NCBI RefSeq assembly: GCF_902686445.1
Contig: NC_062216.1
Coordinates: forward strand, 7,151,084-7,215,083
Reading direction: 5' to 3'
DNA from: Sciurus carolinensis
Taxonomy: Eukaryota > Chordata > Mammalia > Rodentia > Sciuridae
DNA length: 64,000 nt
The position numbers and the translations under genes are program-made. Positions within the stretch are counted from its first letter, which is position 1. Each line of letters opens with the position of its first letter. Under the pieces are notes generated by a model, which did no database searches, was not told where the DNA came from, and worked only from the letters and a program-made list of their open reading frames with translations. Below are positions 21,477 through 34,700 of the stretch, piece after piece.

Positions 21477-21825
21477 GTGGTGGTCATATTTATGAAGCAC
21501 TTTTCCATCAGTTTATAGATGCTTTATGAGTACAGTTGTCCCTCATTATCCATGGGGATTGGTTCTAGTGTTCTTCATGAATTCCAATATTAGTAAGTGC
21601 TTAAATCTTTATATAAAATAGCATAATTATTTGCATATAACTTATGTACATCCTCCCATATACTTTAAATATTTTCTGGATTATATATGATATCTCATAA
21701 ATTATAAATGTGATATACATAGTTGTTATGCTGTATTCTTTAGGATATTATGACAAGGAAAAAAGTCCATACCTATTCATTAGAGATGCAGCAGTTAGAG
21801 ACCTAACTTCAGCAAGAGCATCATT

Positions 21826-22017
21826 TTTTCTGTGGGGAGGAGTACCTGAGGTGGAAACCAGGGACCACATCCACTGAGCCACATCCCCAGCCCTTTTTTA
21901 TTTTTTATTTTGAGACAGAATCTTGCTAAGTTGCTGAGACTGGCTTTGAACTTGTGATCCTTCTGCCTCAGCCTCCTGAGCCCCTGGATTACAGGTGTGC
22001 ACCACCACACCTGGCAA
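21826..22017 (-). mobile_element. B4-type SINE, minus strand
   Basis: It shows 'tgagccacatccccagccc', an A/T-rich linker, 'gagacagaatcttgctaagttgctgag' and 'gcctcctgagcccctggattacaggtgtgcaccacc'. The last part is the reversed 7SL/B1-like end. Confidence 0.78.
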
Positions 22018-22789
22018 GGATATCGCTTTTGATCCATGGTTGGTTGAATCTGCGAATGTGGAACCCACAGATGTGAATGTTAATGTATTTTATTTTGAAA
22101 ATTTTATTATTAAAATATTTATTTATGAATGACTTAAATTTCATTTTACGGCATGAAGTGGGGTTCAACATTAAGAAATGATTTCTAAGTTTTTAAACCA
22201 TTTATTGAAGGGGTCAGGATTTTTCTTACTGATTGGAAAGCTCTCTTGTTCTGGTTAGCTATTGCTGAATACCAAATGACTTTAGACTTAGGGGCATAGA
22301 ACAATATCATTTTTTTTTTTTGCTCATGAATTCTGTAGATTGAGAATTTGGGCAGAATGTGGGTCATGTGTCTCTGCTCCACAGTGACTGGGAAGAATGG
22401 AATGGCTGGGGGTGACATCCACAGTGGAGGGCGGGATCACTGCCATAGTTTGGGAACATCAGCCTGGGATGACTCAGCTGGAGACAGTCCCTGGAACACC
22501 CCTGTGTGGCCTGTGAGGCTCTATGGAGGCTCAGGGTGGTCGAACTTTCAGGACACTGGAAGCGGATGCTGCAACAGAAGGAGGAGGTCTGCCTGGCCTT
22601 TTATGACCTCACCTCAGAAGTCCAAGGCAGCACTTCCATTGGTTCAGAGTGGACATAGATCCCACTTACCAAGGGAAGAAGTGTCGATGGATTTGTAGCC
22701 ATGTTTTAAACTACTTCTTCCTCCTTTACCATGTACTAAAATTCCATTTATAATAAATCCATTTCTAGACTCTTAATTCCATGGGTCTA
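22018..22789. other. Old interspersed sequence, unassigned
   Basis: AT-rich sequence up to 22340 is followed by a GC-richer stretch to about 22690. The motif 'ctggttagctattgctgaatacc' near 22250 with 'gctcatgaattctgtagattgag' resembles an old mammalian interspersed repeat that I cannot name. No coding gene is supported. Confidence 0.35.
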
Positions 22790-23230
22790 TTTGTTTAATA
22801 TGCACCAATGTCTCATTGCTTTAATCTTGAAAAACTGTCATATTTTGATATCTGATAGGACAAGCCCTCCTTAGTAGTTGTGATTTAAAATACAATTTTT
22901 GGAAGTTCCATGAGAATTCTTTCACTATTTTGATCATTTTATTGGGATTGCATTGAATTTATAAATTAACTTGATGGAAAACTGACATAATTGAAAATGG
23001 AGTCTTCCCACCCCAGAACAAGATCTTCTTCTTTTTTTCCTTCCTGTGCTGGGGATGGTCCTCAGAGCCAGGGCCTGGTACATGCTGGGCAAAGTGCCCT
23101 ACCACTGAGCAACACCCCAGCCCCTCTGTCATGGTGTTTCCATAAGGAAATGTTGATGGTTTTCCTGACGCAGGGAGCACCCTTTCTTGTCAGGCTGCTT
23201 CTTACACATTTGTAAAGCTGTTGAGATAGG
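22790..23230 (-). mobile_element. Old L1 ORF2 fragment, minus strand, with a SINE inside
   Basis: Reversed L1M-type ORF2 text ('ttattgggattgcattgaatttataaatt' near 22938) is interrupted at about 23028-23124 by a minus-strand ID-like element ('ctaccactgagcaacaccccagcccc') and continues to about 23190. No frame is preserved. Confidence 0.55.
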
Positions 23231-23429
23231 GAGTCTAAGAAAGGCTTTCTAAGTTCTGCTGTGCTAGAGTGAAGCTTTCCTTCTCCTGCTATACTACCAA
23301 CAGTACTTTGTACTTAGTAGGATGATATTTTAAATGGTTTCTTTAGACATTTTTGGTTAGGAAGTCTTATTATCTGTACACAATGATTGCTTTCTTGTGT
23401 GTCCTTTAGGAGTTTGTGGAATTTAGTCT

Positions 23430-24515
23430 TAACAGTATGTCTGTAACATTTTATTCTCTAGAACAACTAGTCATGAAAATTGGCAGTTTGTAGAATGCTG
23501 GTTAAGCAGCAGACTTTATTTTAGAGTATTACACTACATTGGAAAGTCTAAATTTTCCTCAAAAGCTAAACTTGGTTAATATAAAAACATCAATGTAATT
23601 ATGATTCTATTACCATTGTTATATATTAAATTTGTGCTCAGATCTTCCAGGTATACAACATTTAAAGTAAAACATTTAAAAAAACATTTTATCAAGCTGG
23701 TGTTCTCTAATCTAATGTGGTAATGGTAATGTTAAACTTATATTAAGAGCAAATTTGGGGGGTATTATCATTTAATGTTCTGTAACTGGACTTGAACTTT
23801 ATATTGCCTCCTACACTGGGATAAAAATGTGAATATATTTCTAAAAGTTAATGAGAAACTGATTTATTTAAAGATTAATGTTGTAAACATAAGATCATTT
23901 ACCACTTTACTACACAAGGGGAAAGTTAAAAGCTCTGTCAGCTTTCTTTGATTCATGTTTTAGATGTAACACCACATTGTGTTAACTAACATTCATACAG
24001 GCTTAGGAAACTATATATGTAAACTTTGTAAAATGACATTTAAAAAGAAGACAAAGTCCAGCCTTCAAAACTAGACCACTTTACCTAGGATTTGTGAAGA
24101 GCCCCATCTTATCTAGGATAAGGCTCTGCCTCCCACCTTACTACATGTTTGAGTGATGCCACAATATGCCAGACTTCAGCTCCATTAAGGATACATGCAA
24201 CAGATTGTTTTTTGTTGTAAACTTACTGTGATCTGAAACAGGGGCTTGAATGTGTACTTCAACTGCTACCTGTTAGTACCTTACAAAAGTACATTAGGTC
24301 ATTATCTATGGACAGATAATAAACAAAAAGCGTAAAAGTAACTATAAAATTATAAACATTAAAGTTAAATCCCAATATTCTTACTTTAAGACTGCTAAGA
24401 CTGGTTTGCTGGATGTTTAAAATCAAGTCTTAAACACTGAAGTTAAGATGAAAGGGCCGAAAACAAACAAACAATATGTGGTTCTTGCACTCAGAGTCAG
24501 CCTGAACCAAGGGAC
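23430..24515 (+). mobile_element. Second, LTR-less fragment of the class I ERV interior
   Basis: Colinear with about 17530-18720. Shared segments include 'ttttattctctagaaca', 'aaaacatcaatgtaattatgattctatta', 'gtgaatatatttct' versus 'gtaaatatacttct', 'actttacctagga' and 'cttgcactcagagtcagcctgaacc'. Neither LTR is present. It ends at the left boundary of block B, so it may mark a duplication breakpoint. Confidence 0.75.
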
Positions 24516-24579
24516 TGACTGAGTTTTCCAAAATCTGCCTTAGTCAGACATCATATTTTCTGTATCTCCACTTATTCAG

Positions 24580-24613
24580 GCTCAGAAATCAAGTGATTAT
24601 TCTGGAGTAAATG
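24580..24613 (+). other. Exon-like segment alpha (34 bp)
   Basis: It is preceded by a pyrimidine-rich stretch and AG (24578-24579) and followed by GTGAGT. The inverted block C copy at 48624-48658 keeps both the AG and a GTGAGC donor, but is 35 bp long, so the frame differs. Preserved splice dinucleotides suggest a former small exon. Product unknown. Confidence 0.35.
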
Positions 24614-24912
24614 GTGAGTGCTCCAGAACCCATGGTTTTCTCCAGAAATAATGAGAGATGGTGGCAGAAAGTGATTGTGCTCTACCTGTGTCCAGGAGAG
24701 CAGTAGTAAAGGATAGACTGGGTCAGGAACTAATAAATGCAGAGTACTGACACCTTTGAAGATGGCAATCCCTGGCTCTGACCTTGCAGGTCAGAAGCAT
24801 CACTGAGTCATTTGGGCCCTGCTTCAGAAAGAGGTGGCAGTGCCTTAGGGTGCCAGGAGCCATGAGCAGCTAACCGTTTCTCCAGGGTTCTCATGGGCGT
24901 CACCTGCCTGGA

Positions 24913-25078
24913 TTAAGAAGTTATTTACCAGTCCAGTGTCTCTGAATAGGAAACCCAATCTCAGTCCTATTAGCGAGGAAGGAGAGTTCAGCTGCTTAAG
25001 AAGTTCTTTACCAGTCCAGTGTCTCTGAATAGGAAACCCAATCTCAGTCCTATTAGTGAGGAAGGAGAGTTCAGCTGC
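24913..25078 (+). repeat. 83-bp tandem duplication
   Basis: Two adjacent 83-bp units starting at 24913 and 24996 differ at only two positions seen by eye. Block C (near 48280) has a single unit, so the duplication is recent and specific to block B. Confidence 0.9.
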
Positions 25079-27597
25079 TTAATCATCCGAGAGAGACATA
25101 GAGTCGTTGTGGATCCTGGGCAGACCTATTTCTAAAGATGAGGCATGGTGGATGCATGTAGAGACCTGTGCTCCTTCTCACAATGGCAGTGATTCCCCAA
25201 ATGCTGAATGGTAGGATTGCCTGGACAGTATGTGGAACCTCAAGGTTCAGGACTCAAATGAAGATAAAAACTCTTTTATCTGGGAAAATCTATGTATTTT
25301 CATGACTTTATTATGGTACAAAGGAAAATACAGTGACACATACTACATTGAACACAATGAATGACGTGAATTGCCACATCAATGAGGTTCCAGGTCATGT
25401 AAAAAGAGCACCAATATAAAGGAAGTGCATCTTGGAGGAGAAATATGGGTTTGAAATGGATGTACACAGCTAAGTGCTCAAACTATGGACACGATAAAAC
25501 ATGGGGAGAAATGCATTAAGATTAAAATGAATTTTAAGTATATATTTGCAAAGAATATAAATGAGCACAATGAGTGAGGACAAGGAAACTGTCCTAAATT
25601 GTTTCCATTGAAATACTCTGGTCAAACCTTCCCATCACAAGCAGGACACTGCTGCAAAGACAGAGGTCCCAGTGGTCAACCAGTGTTGCCCTGAATTCAG
25701 TCATAGGAAAACAGAATCACTTGAGCCTCCTATTTACATTACAGTTCAATAGCTACACTAGCATCTCCACTCCATTTTCCATTCTATGGGCAGTATATGA
25801 AATCCTTCATGAGGACATTTGACAAATCACTTTGGGAAACCCAAAGAAGCTTCCATCATTCAGAGCAAGTGTCTGTGTATGTTCCAGCACTCTATGCAGT
25901 TCCAGAATTTGTACCTGCCCCACAGTTAGAAGTGTCCAGTGTGCCCCATGCACAGCCTTCTCCAGGCACTTTTGCCTCCTTACCCCACTTTCCATTCCAT
26001 GTCACATGATACTAGAAGGTGAGTCTTCCCTGTCATGGAGTACCTCACTCCTTGTCACTGTCCTCAGAGGAGAACACCTGAAGGTGCTCACAGAGGGAGC
26101 ACACTGGCACACTGTAACTGTATCCCTCAGATATGTCAAGGAAGGGATTGCTCATAGCTGGAGCATTGGTCTTTGTAGGGGAAGGATTAGTTGAAGCTGC
26201 CATGAAGCTGGAGCTCCCACAGTCACAGTGCAGTCTCCTGAAGTCCTTTCTGAGAGGCTGTCATACAATACAGCTGGTTGCTGGAAGACTGGACTTGGTG
26301 CATGGCAGGACAGGATTCAGCACTGAGCTTTTCTTTGGTTGGTAAAGATCCATGCTGGAACTGTGGGGTACAGACTTCCTGGTCACTTGGGGTGCACTCT
26401 TACTCTGAGTCCAGTTGTATTTGGCACATACTGCAGAGACTAAAAAACCTCCCAGCCTGGACAGCCAGAGCCCCCCTGTGAAGTCTACATTGGATTGTGT
26501 CTAAGTTTCTTTGGGGCATTCTGGCTTGCCTTGAGAGGATCCTCGCATGTCCCTTGCCTGAGGCCCTGATGCTAAGTGTGAGATTCTGGACCTCTTTTCA
26601 TTCTATAGGTCGCAGGAGGTGCAGTTTGCTAACATCAGAGCACCTGGACGTTGGTGGAGAATTGAGCCACTGGCTCATGCTATGCCTTTTAGAGGCAGTC
26701 TGAGCAACATTAAAGGAGACACCATCTGGGTATTCGTGGGATCCTTTCACATGCAGGGCAGTGTGTACGTCAGAATCTGACAGTTGGCTGGCTGGTGCCA
26801 GTGATGGCTACTTCCTGTTCTTTCATAGGTGCAGGAATGGATTGGAGGTCAAGTTTATTTCTTTGGAAGGGTTGTGTTGTGAGGAGGATGGATCTGTCTT
26901 CAGTGTTCTTCACAAGTGGCTGACTCTCCAACACAGGGCCCAGGACAGAATTCTTCCAGGGAGTTTGGGTGGTTAGTGCCCTGCTGGCTTGAGGGCAGTA
27001 AAGAATTGCACTTGAAACATTCATTAGTACTTGCTCTCTGTCAACAAAAATGAAAACTTAATCAATAGGAAATGGACTGCAAGAATTGAAATTCAACAAT
27101 AAGACAATTCATCATTCACCTAATGTAAAATGTTGTTCATCAGTACAACAACTATAATATCAATTTGACACATTTAATGGCATATTTGAAAATATCCCAT
27201 TTTTATTATTGGGGTCTTATTAATAGAGATCTAAAATGTTTCATGTGTTCTTCTATGTGATGTAGATGGCTAATGCTCCTTTGAGCAGGTTGGTGGCTGA
27301 GGAGTTTTTACATGAAAGATCAGAGGATTCACCCAGCAGTATGAATACTCCTCCATAGTACATTCCATCATGTCAGCCATTGGAAAAAACTTGGTCCATT
27401 TGCACCCCCATTTTGAATCAGGAGAATTATGAAAGGAATCCCACAAAATATTACAAACACCATACCCTAAATACACACAAGCCTGAGCCACATTGTCTTT
27501 AATGGATGATGGCAAGTCACTCAGAAAAGAGGGACATTTAACAGGAACAAATCAGGATTATCCAGAGGAGAAGAGCATGCCACAAGGAGACACTCAC

Positions 27598-27707
27598 CCT
27601 CAGATAGACACTGGATTCTGTCCCTTTCCTCCAATATTCTTGCTGTCTGCCCTGGGGGTTCTCTAGGTAATTTCTGGAGCAGAACCTTCCTCTGCTGTTC
27701 TTCTTGG
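27598..27707 (-). other. Exon-like segment beta (about 110 bp, minus strand)
   Basis: On the minus strand, a TTCTGCAG acceptor precedes the segment and GTGAGT follows it. Paralogues lie at about 1118-1232 (minus) and 38568-38671 (plus, inverted block C, with a TCTGTAG acceptor but no good donor). The three copies are clearly alignable ('agaccccagg' core). Reading frames disagree between copies and stops occur, so a present-day coding role is doubtful. Family not recognised. Confidence 0.4.
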
Positions 27708-28400
27708 CTGCAGAACAAACCACGGTATTTGGATAAATCCAGAAAAGGAAGAAACATTTGGGGGGGCATTTTCCTTAGTGTTTGGTATGACCCACTGTGA
27801 CAATTTCTAGGTCTGTGCCTTCACTCCTGTCCCACCCCATCCCTTACTCCAGGTAATCCCTCTCATTGTCCACTTCATCATGCTGTGCCTGCTTTCCCCA
27901 ACTCAGACCCACAGGAAGTAGACTGGAGGGGAACTACCTTTAGCAGGATCATTGTCCTTGTTATAAAAGGAAAGCCATGTTTCTGCCCTTGGTTTCCAAA
28001 ATCCTGGTTTCCTAGATTTGAACCCTGATGCTCAATGTGATGTCCAGCTCATGAGAGATCCAGGAGCCATGTAAAGCTAACTGGTTCTCCTCCCTGCTTT
28101 CCACTGATATCTCCTGCCTTGTTTTCAAAAGTATTCTCACCCAGACACGTTCTGAATAAGGACACCAATATCAGTGCTTTCAGGGAGAAAAGAGAAGATT
28201 TGGCTTCATTTTCCTTAGAGAGCCACAGATTCTCTCTTGATGGTGTTCCCAGTGCCAAAAAATTGTGATGATGGACAACATACTTCTTGTCAGTGCACAC
28301 CAAATCCCGTGATTCCAAACTTCAGTGACTTTCAGAGTCACCTAGAGAGAGTTTAAAACCTCATTGTGCAGGTCTAAAAGGAAACAGAAAATTGTATCTG

Positions 28401-30681
28401 TACCTCCAGAATTTTCCAGCTTTATTAAGGTACAATAGAAAACATAGTGATGCATATTTTAAGTGCATATTAGGAATAAATTTGAGTGGTGTGAACACGG
28501 GTTTTCAGCCTCCAGATTGTTCCAATGTGAGACAGACTGTGTTGCAGTCTCTGTGAGAAGTTATTACCACATGATTTTGAAAGCGATTTGGATAGCAAAG
28601 TAGTCAAAGCATGCAGCCAGTGTCTACAATGGAAGGATTGGTATAAACATAGAACTAAGTTTAGGCACAGGTCACAGTGCCTTTAAATACCCAAAATGAG
28701 AAAGACTGAGGGACCCTTGTCCACAAGGGTGTTTATTGACCTTGTCTGGAATCAGAACTCTTGACTCTCACATCAGGGTACTGCTAAAAATGATGGAGAT
28801 TCCATAGGTCACCCAGCATTTCCTCAAGTGAATCATTGGCACCACATAGATTATTCACAGTGGAGTTTATTATACACCCTTGCATATCAACTCAGTTTTT
28901 CATAAAATTGGCATAGAGCAGCAGCTTTTACATTCTGGTTTAGTGTGTTAATATCAACAGCACATTTAAGGTCCTGTTATCCAGAGTCAGTGTCTGAACC
29001 ACACACACTTTGGGGTCCCAGCATTGGCCCGTGCTCTGCAGGAAAGAAGGTTGCTATATACCTGACCCAACTTGCTTCCTGGAACTTGGGTTTCATTCCA
29101 GTCACTGAGGTTACAGATTGGGTGCTCCTGAGACAGGAACTTGGGAATAAAGGCAGAGACACTAAACATCAAAGGAAATGCCCATGTGCCATAGAAATGC
29201 AGAAAAGTCCAGGAGCCATTGCAATTCCTGAGACACATGTTTTGGCCTACACTCCTGAGCCATGCCTTGTAGCAAGAGGGCAATGTGGAAGATCAGGCAA
29301 GGCTAGGACGATGTGGTACAGCCACAGCCTGCCTGCATGTCCAGTGCAGCCCCTGGAAACTGCCACTCTGAATATTTACACTGAGCACCAAGTGTTAGCT
29401 GTCTCTACCCCTGGATGACCCACATTCTCCCTGGAGTGCAATTACCTTGTTTGACACACAAGGATCTCTCAATTCAGATGCCCCATTCTCCCATGAATAT
29501 GTATCTGCTTTCCTAAATAAACTCTGTCTTTGCCTTTGATGTGGCATGCTGCAATTCTATTCTCTCATGAATGCCAAGAACCTCACTGGAACCAGGCACA
29601 GTCGACATGCATGGAACCCCACTAGCTTGAGGGCCAGTGGCAGTAGGATTGCCACCAGATCAAAGACAACTTGAGCAAGACTGATGCTCTAAACAACTCA
29701 TTGAGAATGTGTCTGCATATCAAATACCAAATAAACTGGAATTGTGCTTCAGTGTTTGAGTGCCACTGAGTTCAAACCCACAGGAGAAGACCACTGTAAA
29801 ATCTGTGTTTCCCTTAGGAATCCTTGGAGACACTGATGATTGTGCATTTACCCAAATACATTCTTTTCCTTGGCCTCAACAGATTCTTTGAGCTCCTGCA
29901 CTCATACCCTCTCCTCCACTTCCTGCATTTACTGAGGAGGGTGTGTGAGGCCTGCACAGCTGCAGTCTCCTAGCAGGATTTTCCCAAATTCCACAGCCCA
30001 GAGCAGCCTCAGAAGGTCTCTCCAGGCAGACACTTTCTCCCTGGGATCCAGATGTGTCCCCACAGGAGCCAAATTTTTTATCAAGTGTGCATCTGCCCAA
30101 GGTGATTCTGATGACCCTGCAGGTAGAGAAGGACCAAAATAAACTTTTCTATCAGCTCCATTTGATTGAGAATATTGTGATTTAATTAAGACATCAAATT
30201 GAGCCTCACCTCTAGAGTGGGCTGAAGCTGCCTCCATGTTTCCAGCATCAATGTCTCCAAGGTGATCCCAAGAGAAAGCCTGATCCCATGAGAAAGAGAG
30301 ACATTTCTCCTTCTGAGTTGGGTTTCAAAGGACAGGGTTTTCCATATCCTCAGGTGATAACTACTCTACCCACCACACCCACTCACTTGGTTTCAGGTCC
30401 ACCAGTCACTTCTAAGCACTTAATTGAATTAGCAAGGTCTGGGTGTGGCCAATTCCTTCCCTGGTGAGGTTGGGGTGTTCTTTCTCCAATTACTATTTGT
30501 GAAACATCTTAAGCGGAGAAGGAGATTTGATTAACAGGATTGTTCAAGAATTTTCAGAGAACTCCAGACAGTTAATTCAAATTCCAGGCAGTGGACTAGG
30601 GATGCAGTGATGGAAGGACACTACAAGTAGATCTCCTAAAATGAGAGCAAAGTAAAAATTCTGGAAAAGACTTATCTTTGA

Positions 30682-30718
<37 letters not shown>

Positions 30719-31437
30719 CATTCATTTGTATTTTCAGTTAACGACCTAGCATTCTAGTAAGATCCCTAAAGTATAACAGTTTGCATTCATTAAAAAACTT
30801 CATGAAAAAAGTTCATTTTTTTTCTTCCTCAAGTTACCAAATTGTCTTGAACAGTTTTTCTTGACAGAATTTTATGATGGTTTTGAATGGGTAAGCAAGT
30901 AGTTTGAAAGTGGTGGGCTTCCCTCTTTTTGGAAGAAATATGAAGGACTCATGGAGTAGAGTTTGCATTAAGTCCTCTATGATGTTAGAGATAAGTGTGA
31001 TTGAAATACTCAGGTGCCCTGTGATCTGAACACAGTAGATAATCCCCAGGGCTTTACGAAGTGCCAATCACTGTCTGGAATTTTAGGAACCTAGAAATAG
31101 AGGGACACCAGCAGGAAAGGACTGGCACAGTGCTGGGAATGACTGTTGTTCAGGGGCAGGGGTGGACCACTGTTTAGGGTAGAGGGCACTGTTGTATTTC
31201 CTACATGCCACACACAGCCCTGAATGATTTGGCCAGTTGAGGGCCCCAGTGGATGCCCTAGGAGGAGGGTTGATGCCAGAAACACACCTTGCTCCTGCCC
31301 CAGAACTCGGAAGCCCCATCTGAATCTCATGGCAAACCAGGGACATCAGTGCTCAGCATCAGGCTATCCTTCAGCAGTGTGCTGATTGTGGGCCCTTCCG
31401 AATGTAGAAATGTCATTCCAAGTTCTGGTGAAAAAGA
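28401..31437. other. Intergenic stretch, no gene recognised
   Basis: It begins with an old L1-like piece near 28410-28490 ('ctttattaaggtacaat'). The plus-strand frame at 28945-29418 (157 codons) is the longest, but it has no recognisable domain, signal peptide or paralogue. 30681-30718 is a (TG)n tract. 31083-31346 is somewhat GC-richer, again with no recognisable product. Confidence 0.4.
30681..30718. repeat. (TG)n microsatellite
   Basis: About 18 TG units with one interruption (TGTT). Confidence 0.9.
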
Positions 31438-31740
31438 CATCCTCTTCAACGTAATCAAGCTCTGAAAGAAAATGGATGCCAACCAAGAATCTTATACCCG
31501 GCAAAACTTACCTTCAAATTTGACGATGAAATAAAATCATTCCATGATAAACAAAAGCTAAAGCAATTTACAAAAAGAAAGCCAGCATTACAGAACATTC
31601 TCAGCAAAATATTCCATAAAAAACAAAGAAGCAAATCAGCAAAGGGAGGAATTATCCAAAAGGAACTGTCAAATAAAGGAGGAACCAAGGTGTGTCAAAA
31701 AATAAATAAATAAATAAATAAAATTTAAAAAGTGAACCAA

Positions 31741-34700
31741 ATGACCGGGAATACAAATCATATTTCAATAATAACCCTCAATGTTAATGGCCTGAATTCA
31801 TCAATCAAAAGACATAGACTGGCAGATTGGATTAAAAAGAAAGATCCAACAATATGTTGCTTGCAAGAGACTCACCTCATAGAAAGAGATACCCATAGAC
31901 TAAAGGTGAAAGGATGGGGACAAACATACCATGCACATGGACTCAGCAAAAAAGCTGGAGTATCCATTCTCATTTCAGATAATGTGGACTTCAAGCCAAC
32001 GCTAATCAGAAGGGATAAAGAAGGACATTTCATACTGCTTAAGGGAAGCATAAATCAGCAAGATATAACAATCATAAACATCTATGCCCCAAACAGTGGC
32101 TCATCCATGTATGTCAAACAAATCCTTCTCAATTTTAGAAACCAAATAGACCGTAACACAATAATACTAGGTGATTTTAACCCACCTCTCTCACCACTGG
32201 ACAGATCTTCCAAACAAAAATTGAACAAAGAAACCATAGATCTCAATAACACAATCAATAATTTAGACTTAACAGACATTTATAGAATATACCATCCAAC
32301 CAAGAGCGAATACACTTTCTTCTCAGCAGCACATGGATCCTTCTCTAAAATAGACCATATATTATGCCACAAAGCTAATGTTAGCAAATACAAGAAGATA
32401 GAGATACTACCTTGTATTCTATCAGATCATAATGGATTGAAGTTAGAAATAAATGAAAGAGTAAAAAAACAGAAACTACTCCAACACCTGGAGATTAAAC
32501 AATATGCTATTATATGATGAATGGATAACAGAAGATATTAGGAAAAAAATTAAAAAATTCTTAGAAGTAAATGAGAACAAAGAAACATCATATCAAAATC
32601 TCTGGGACACTATGAAATCAGTACTTAGAGGAAAATTTATTTCATGGAGCGCATTTAATAAAAGAAGTAAAACTCAACAAATAAACGACCAAACACTACA
32701 GCTCAAAGCGCTAGAAAGAGAAGAATAGACCAACACCAAAAGTAGTAGAAGACAAGAAATAGTTAAACTCAGAGCTGAAATCAACGAAATTGAAACAAAA
32801 GAAACAATACAAAAAATTGACAAAATAAATAGTTGGTTCTCCGAAAAAATAAACAAAATTGATAAACCTTTAGCCACTAACAAAGAGAAGAGGAGAGAAA
32901 ACCCAAATCACTAAAATTCAGAATTAACAAGGAAATATCACAACAGACACTATTGAAATACAAAACATAATTAGAAGCTATTTTGAAAATCTATATTCCA
33001 ACAACATAGAAAATCTCGAAGACATCAAAAGTTTTCTAGAGACATATGAATTGCCTAAACTGAACGAGGAGGACATACACAATTTAAATAGACCAATTTC
33101 AAGTAATGAAATAGAAGAAGTCATCAATAGCTTACCAACAAAGAAAAGTCCAGGACCAGATGGGTTCTCAGCCACTCTTTAAAGAAGAGCTCATCCCAAT
33201 ACTTCTCAAAGTATTCCATAAAATAGAAGAGGAGGGAACCCTCCCAAACTCATTGTATGAAGCCAATATTACCCTGATACCTAAACCAGACAGAGACACA
33301 TCGAGGAAAGAAAATTTCTGACAAATATCCTTAATGAACATCGACGCAAAAATTCTCAACAAAATTTTAGCAAATCACATACAAAAACATATTAAAAAGA
33401 TAGTGCACCATGATCAAGTGGGTTTCATCCCAGGGATGCAAGGTTGGTTCAACATCAGGAAATCAATAAATGTAATTCACCATATCAATAGACTTAAAGT
33501 CAAAATCACATGATTATTTCAATAGATGCAGAAAAAGCATTTGATAAAATACAGCACCCCTTCATAGCTCAAAACACTAGAAAAAATAGGGATAGTGAGA
33601 ACATTCCTTAACATTGTAAAGGCCATCTATGCTAAGCCCATAGCTAATATAATTCTAAATGGTAAAAAACTGAAAGCATTCCCCCTAAAAACTCTAGCCA
33701 GAGCAATTAGACAGATCAAAGAAATTAAAGGGATACGAATAGGAAAAGAAGAACTCAAACTATCCCTATTTGCTGATGATATGATTGTATACTTAGAGGA
33801 ACCAGGAAATTCCACCAGAAAACTTTTAGATCTCATCAGTGAATTCAGTAAAGTAGCGGGATATAAGATCAATGCACATAAATCTAAGGCATTTTTATAC
33901 ATAAGTGATGAATCTTCAGAAAGAGAAATTAGGAAAACTACCCCGTTCACAATAGCTTTGAAAAAAATAAAATACTTGGGAATCAATCTCACAAAAGAGG
34001 TGAAAGACCTCTACAATGAGAACTACAGAACACTAAAGAAAGAAATTCAAGAAAACCTTGGAAGATGGAAGGATCTTCCATGTTCTTGGATAGGCAGAAT
34101 TAATATTGTCAAAATGGCCATACTACCAAAAGTGCTATACAGATTCAATGCAATTCCAATTAAAATCCCAATGATGTACCTTACAGAAATAGAGCAAGCA
34201 ATTATGAAATTCATCTGGAAGAATAAAAAACCCAGAATAGCTAAAGCAATCCTTGGCAGAAAGAGTGAAGCAGGGATATCGCAATACCAGATCTTCAACT
34301 ATACTACAAAGCAATAGTAACAAAAACGGCAGGGTATTGGTACCAAAAGAGAAAGATGGATCAATGGTACAGAATAGAGGACATGGACACAAACCCAAAT
34401 AAATACAATTTTCTCATACTAGACAAAGGGGCCAAAAATATGCAATGGAGAAAAGATAGCCTCTTCAACAAATGGTGCTAGGAGAATTGGAAATCCACAT
34501 GCAACAGAATGAAACAAAACCCATATCTCTCATCATGCACGAAATTAAACTCAAAATGGACTAAGGATCTCGGAATCAGACCAGAGACCTTGCATCTTAT
34601 AGAAGAAAAAGTAGGTCCAGATCTTCAATGTGTCGGCTTAGGACCAGACTTCTTCAACAGGACTCCCATAGCACAAGAAATAAAAGCAAGAATCAATAAC

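Larger units (their letters stand above)
24535..28400 (+). repeat. Locally duplicated unit, block B (reference copy)
   Basis: This is the longest uninterrupted copy. Parts recur in block A (26500-27880), in block C in inverted order (24535-27870), and in block D (27960-28400). It contains two exon-like segments with plausible splice signals, L1M debris near 25290-25400, and an 83-bp tandem duplication. The shared order in four copies shows a low-copy duplication. I do not recognise the ancestral gene. Frames inside are short and not conserved between copies, so it is probably a pseudogenised or intronic unit. Confidence 0.75.

Noticed and set aside
25797..26703. Series of 60-120 codon frames in block B
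   Set aside because: They change frame from one to the next and are not shared with blocks A or C, so they are not supported as exons.
28945..29418. 157-codon plus-strand open frame
   Set aside because: No domain, signal peptide or paralogue. A frame of this length can occur by chance in 64 kb, and overlapping frames exist on the other strand.
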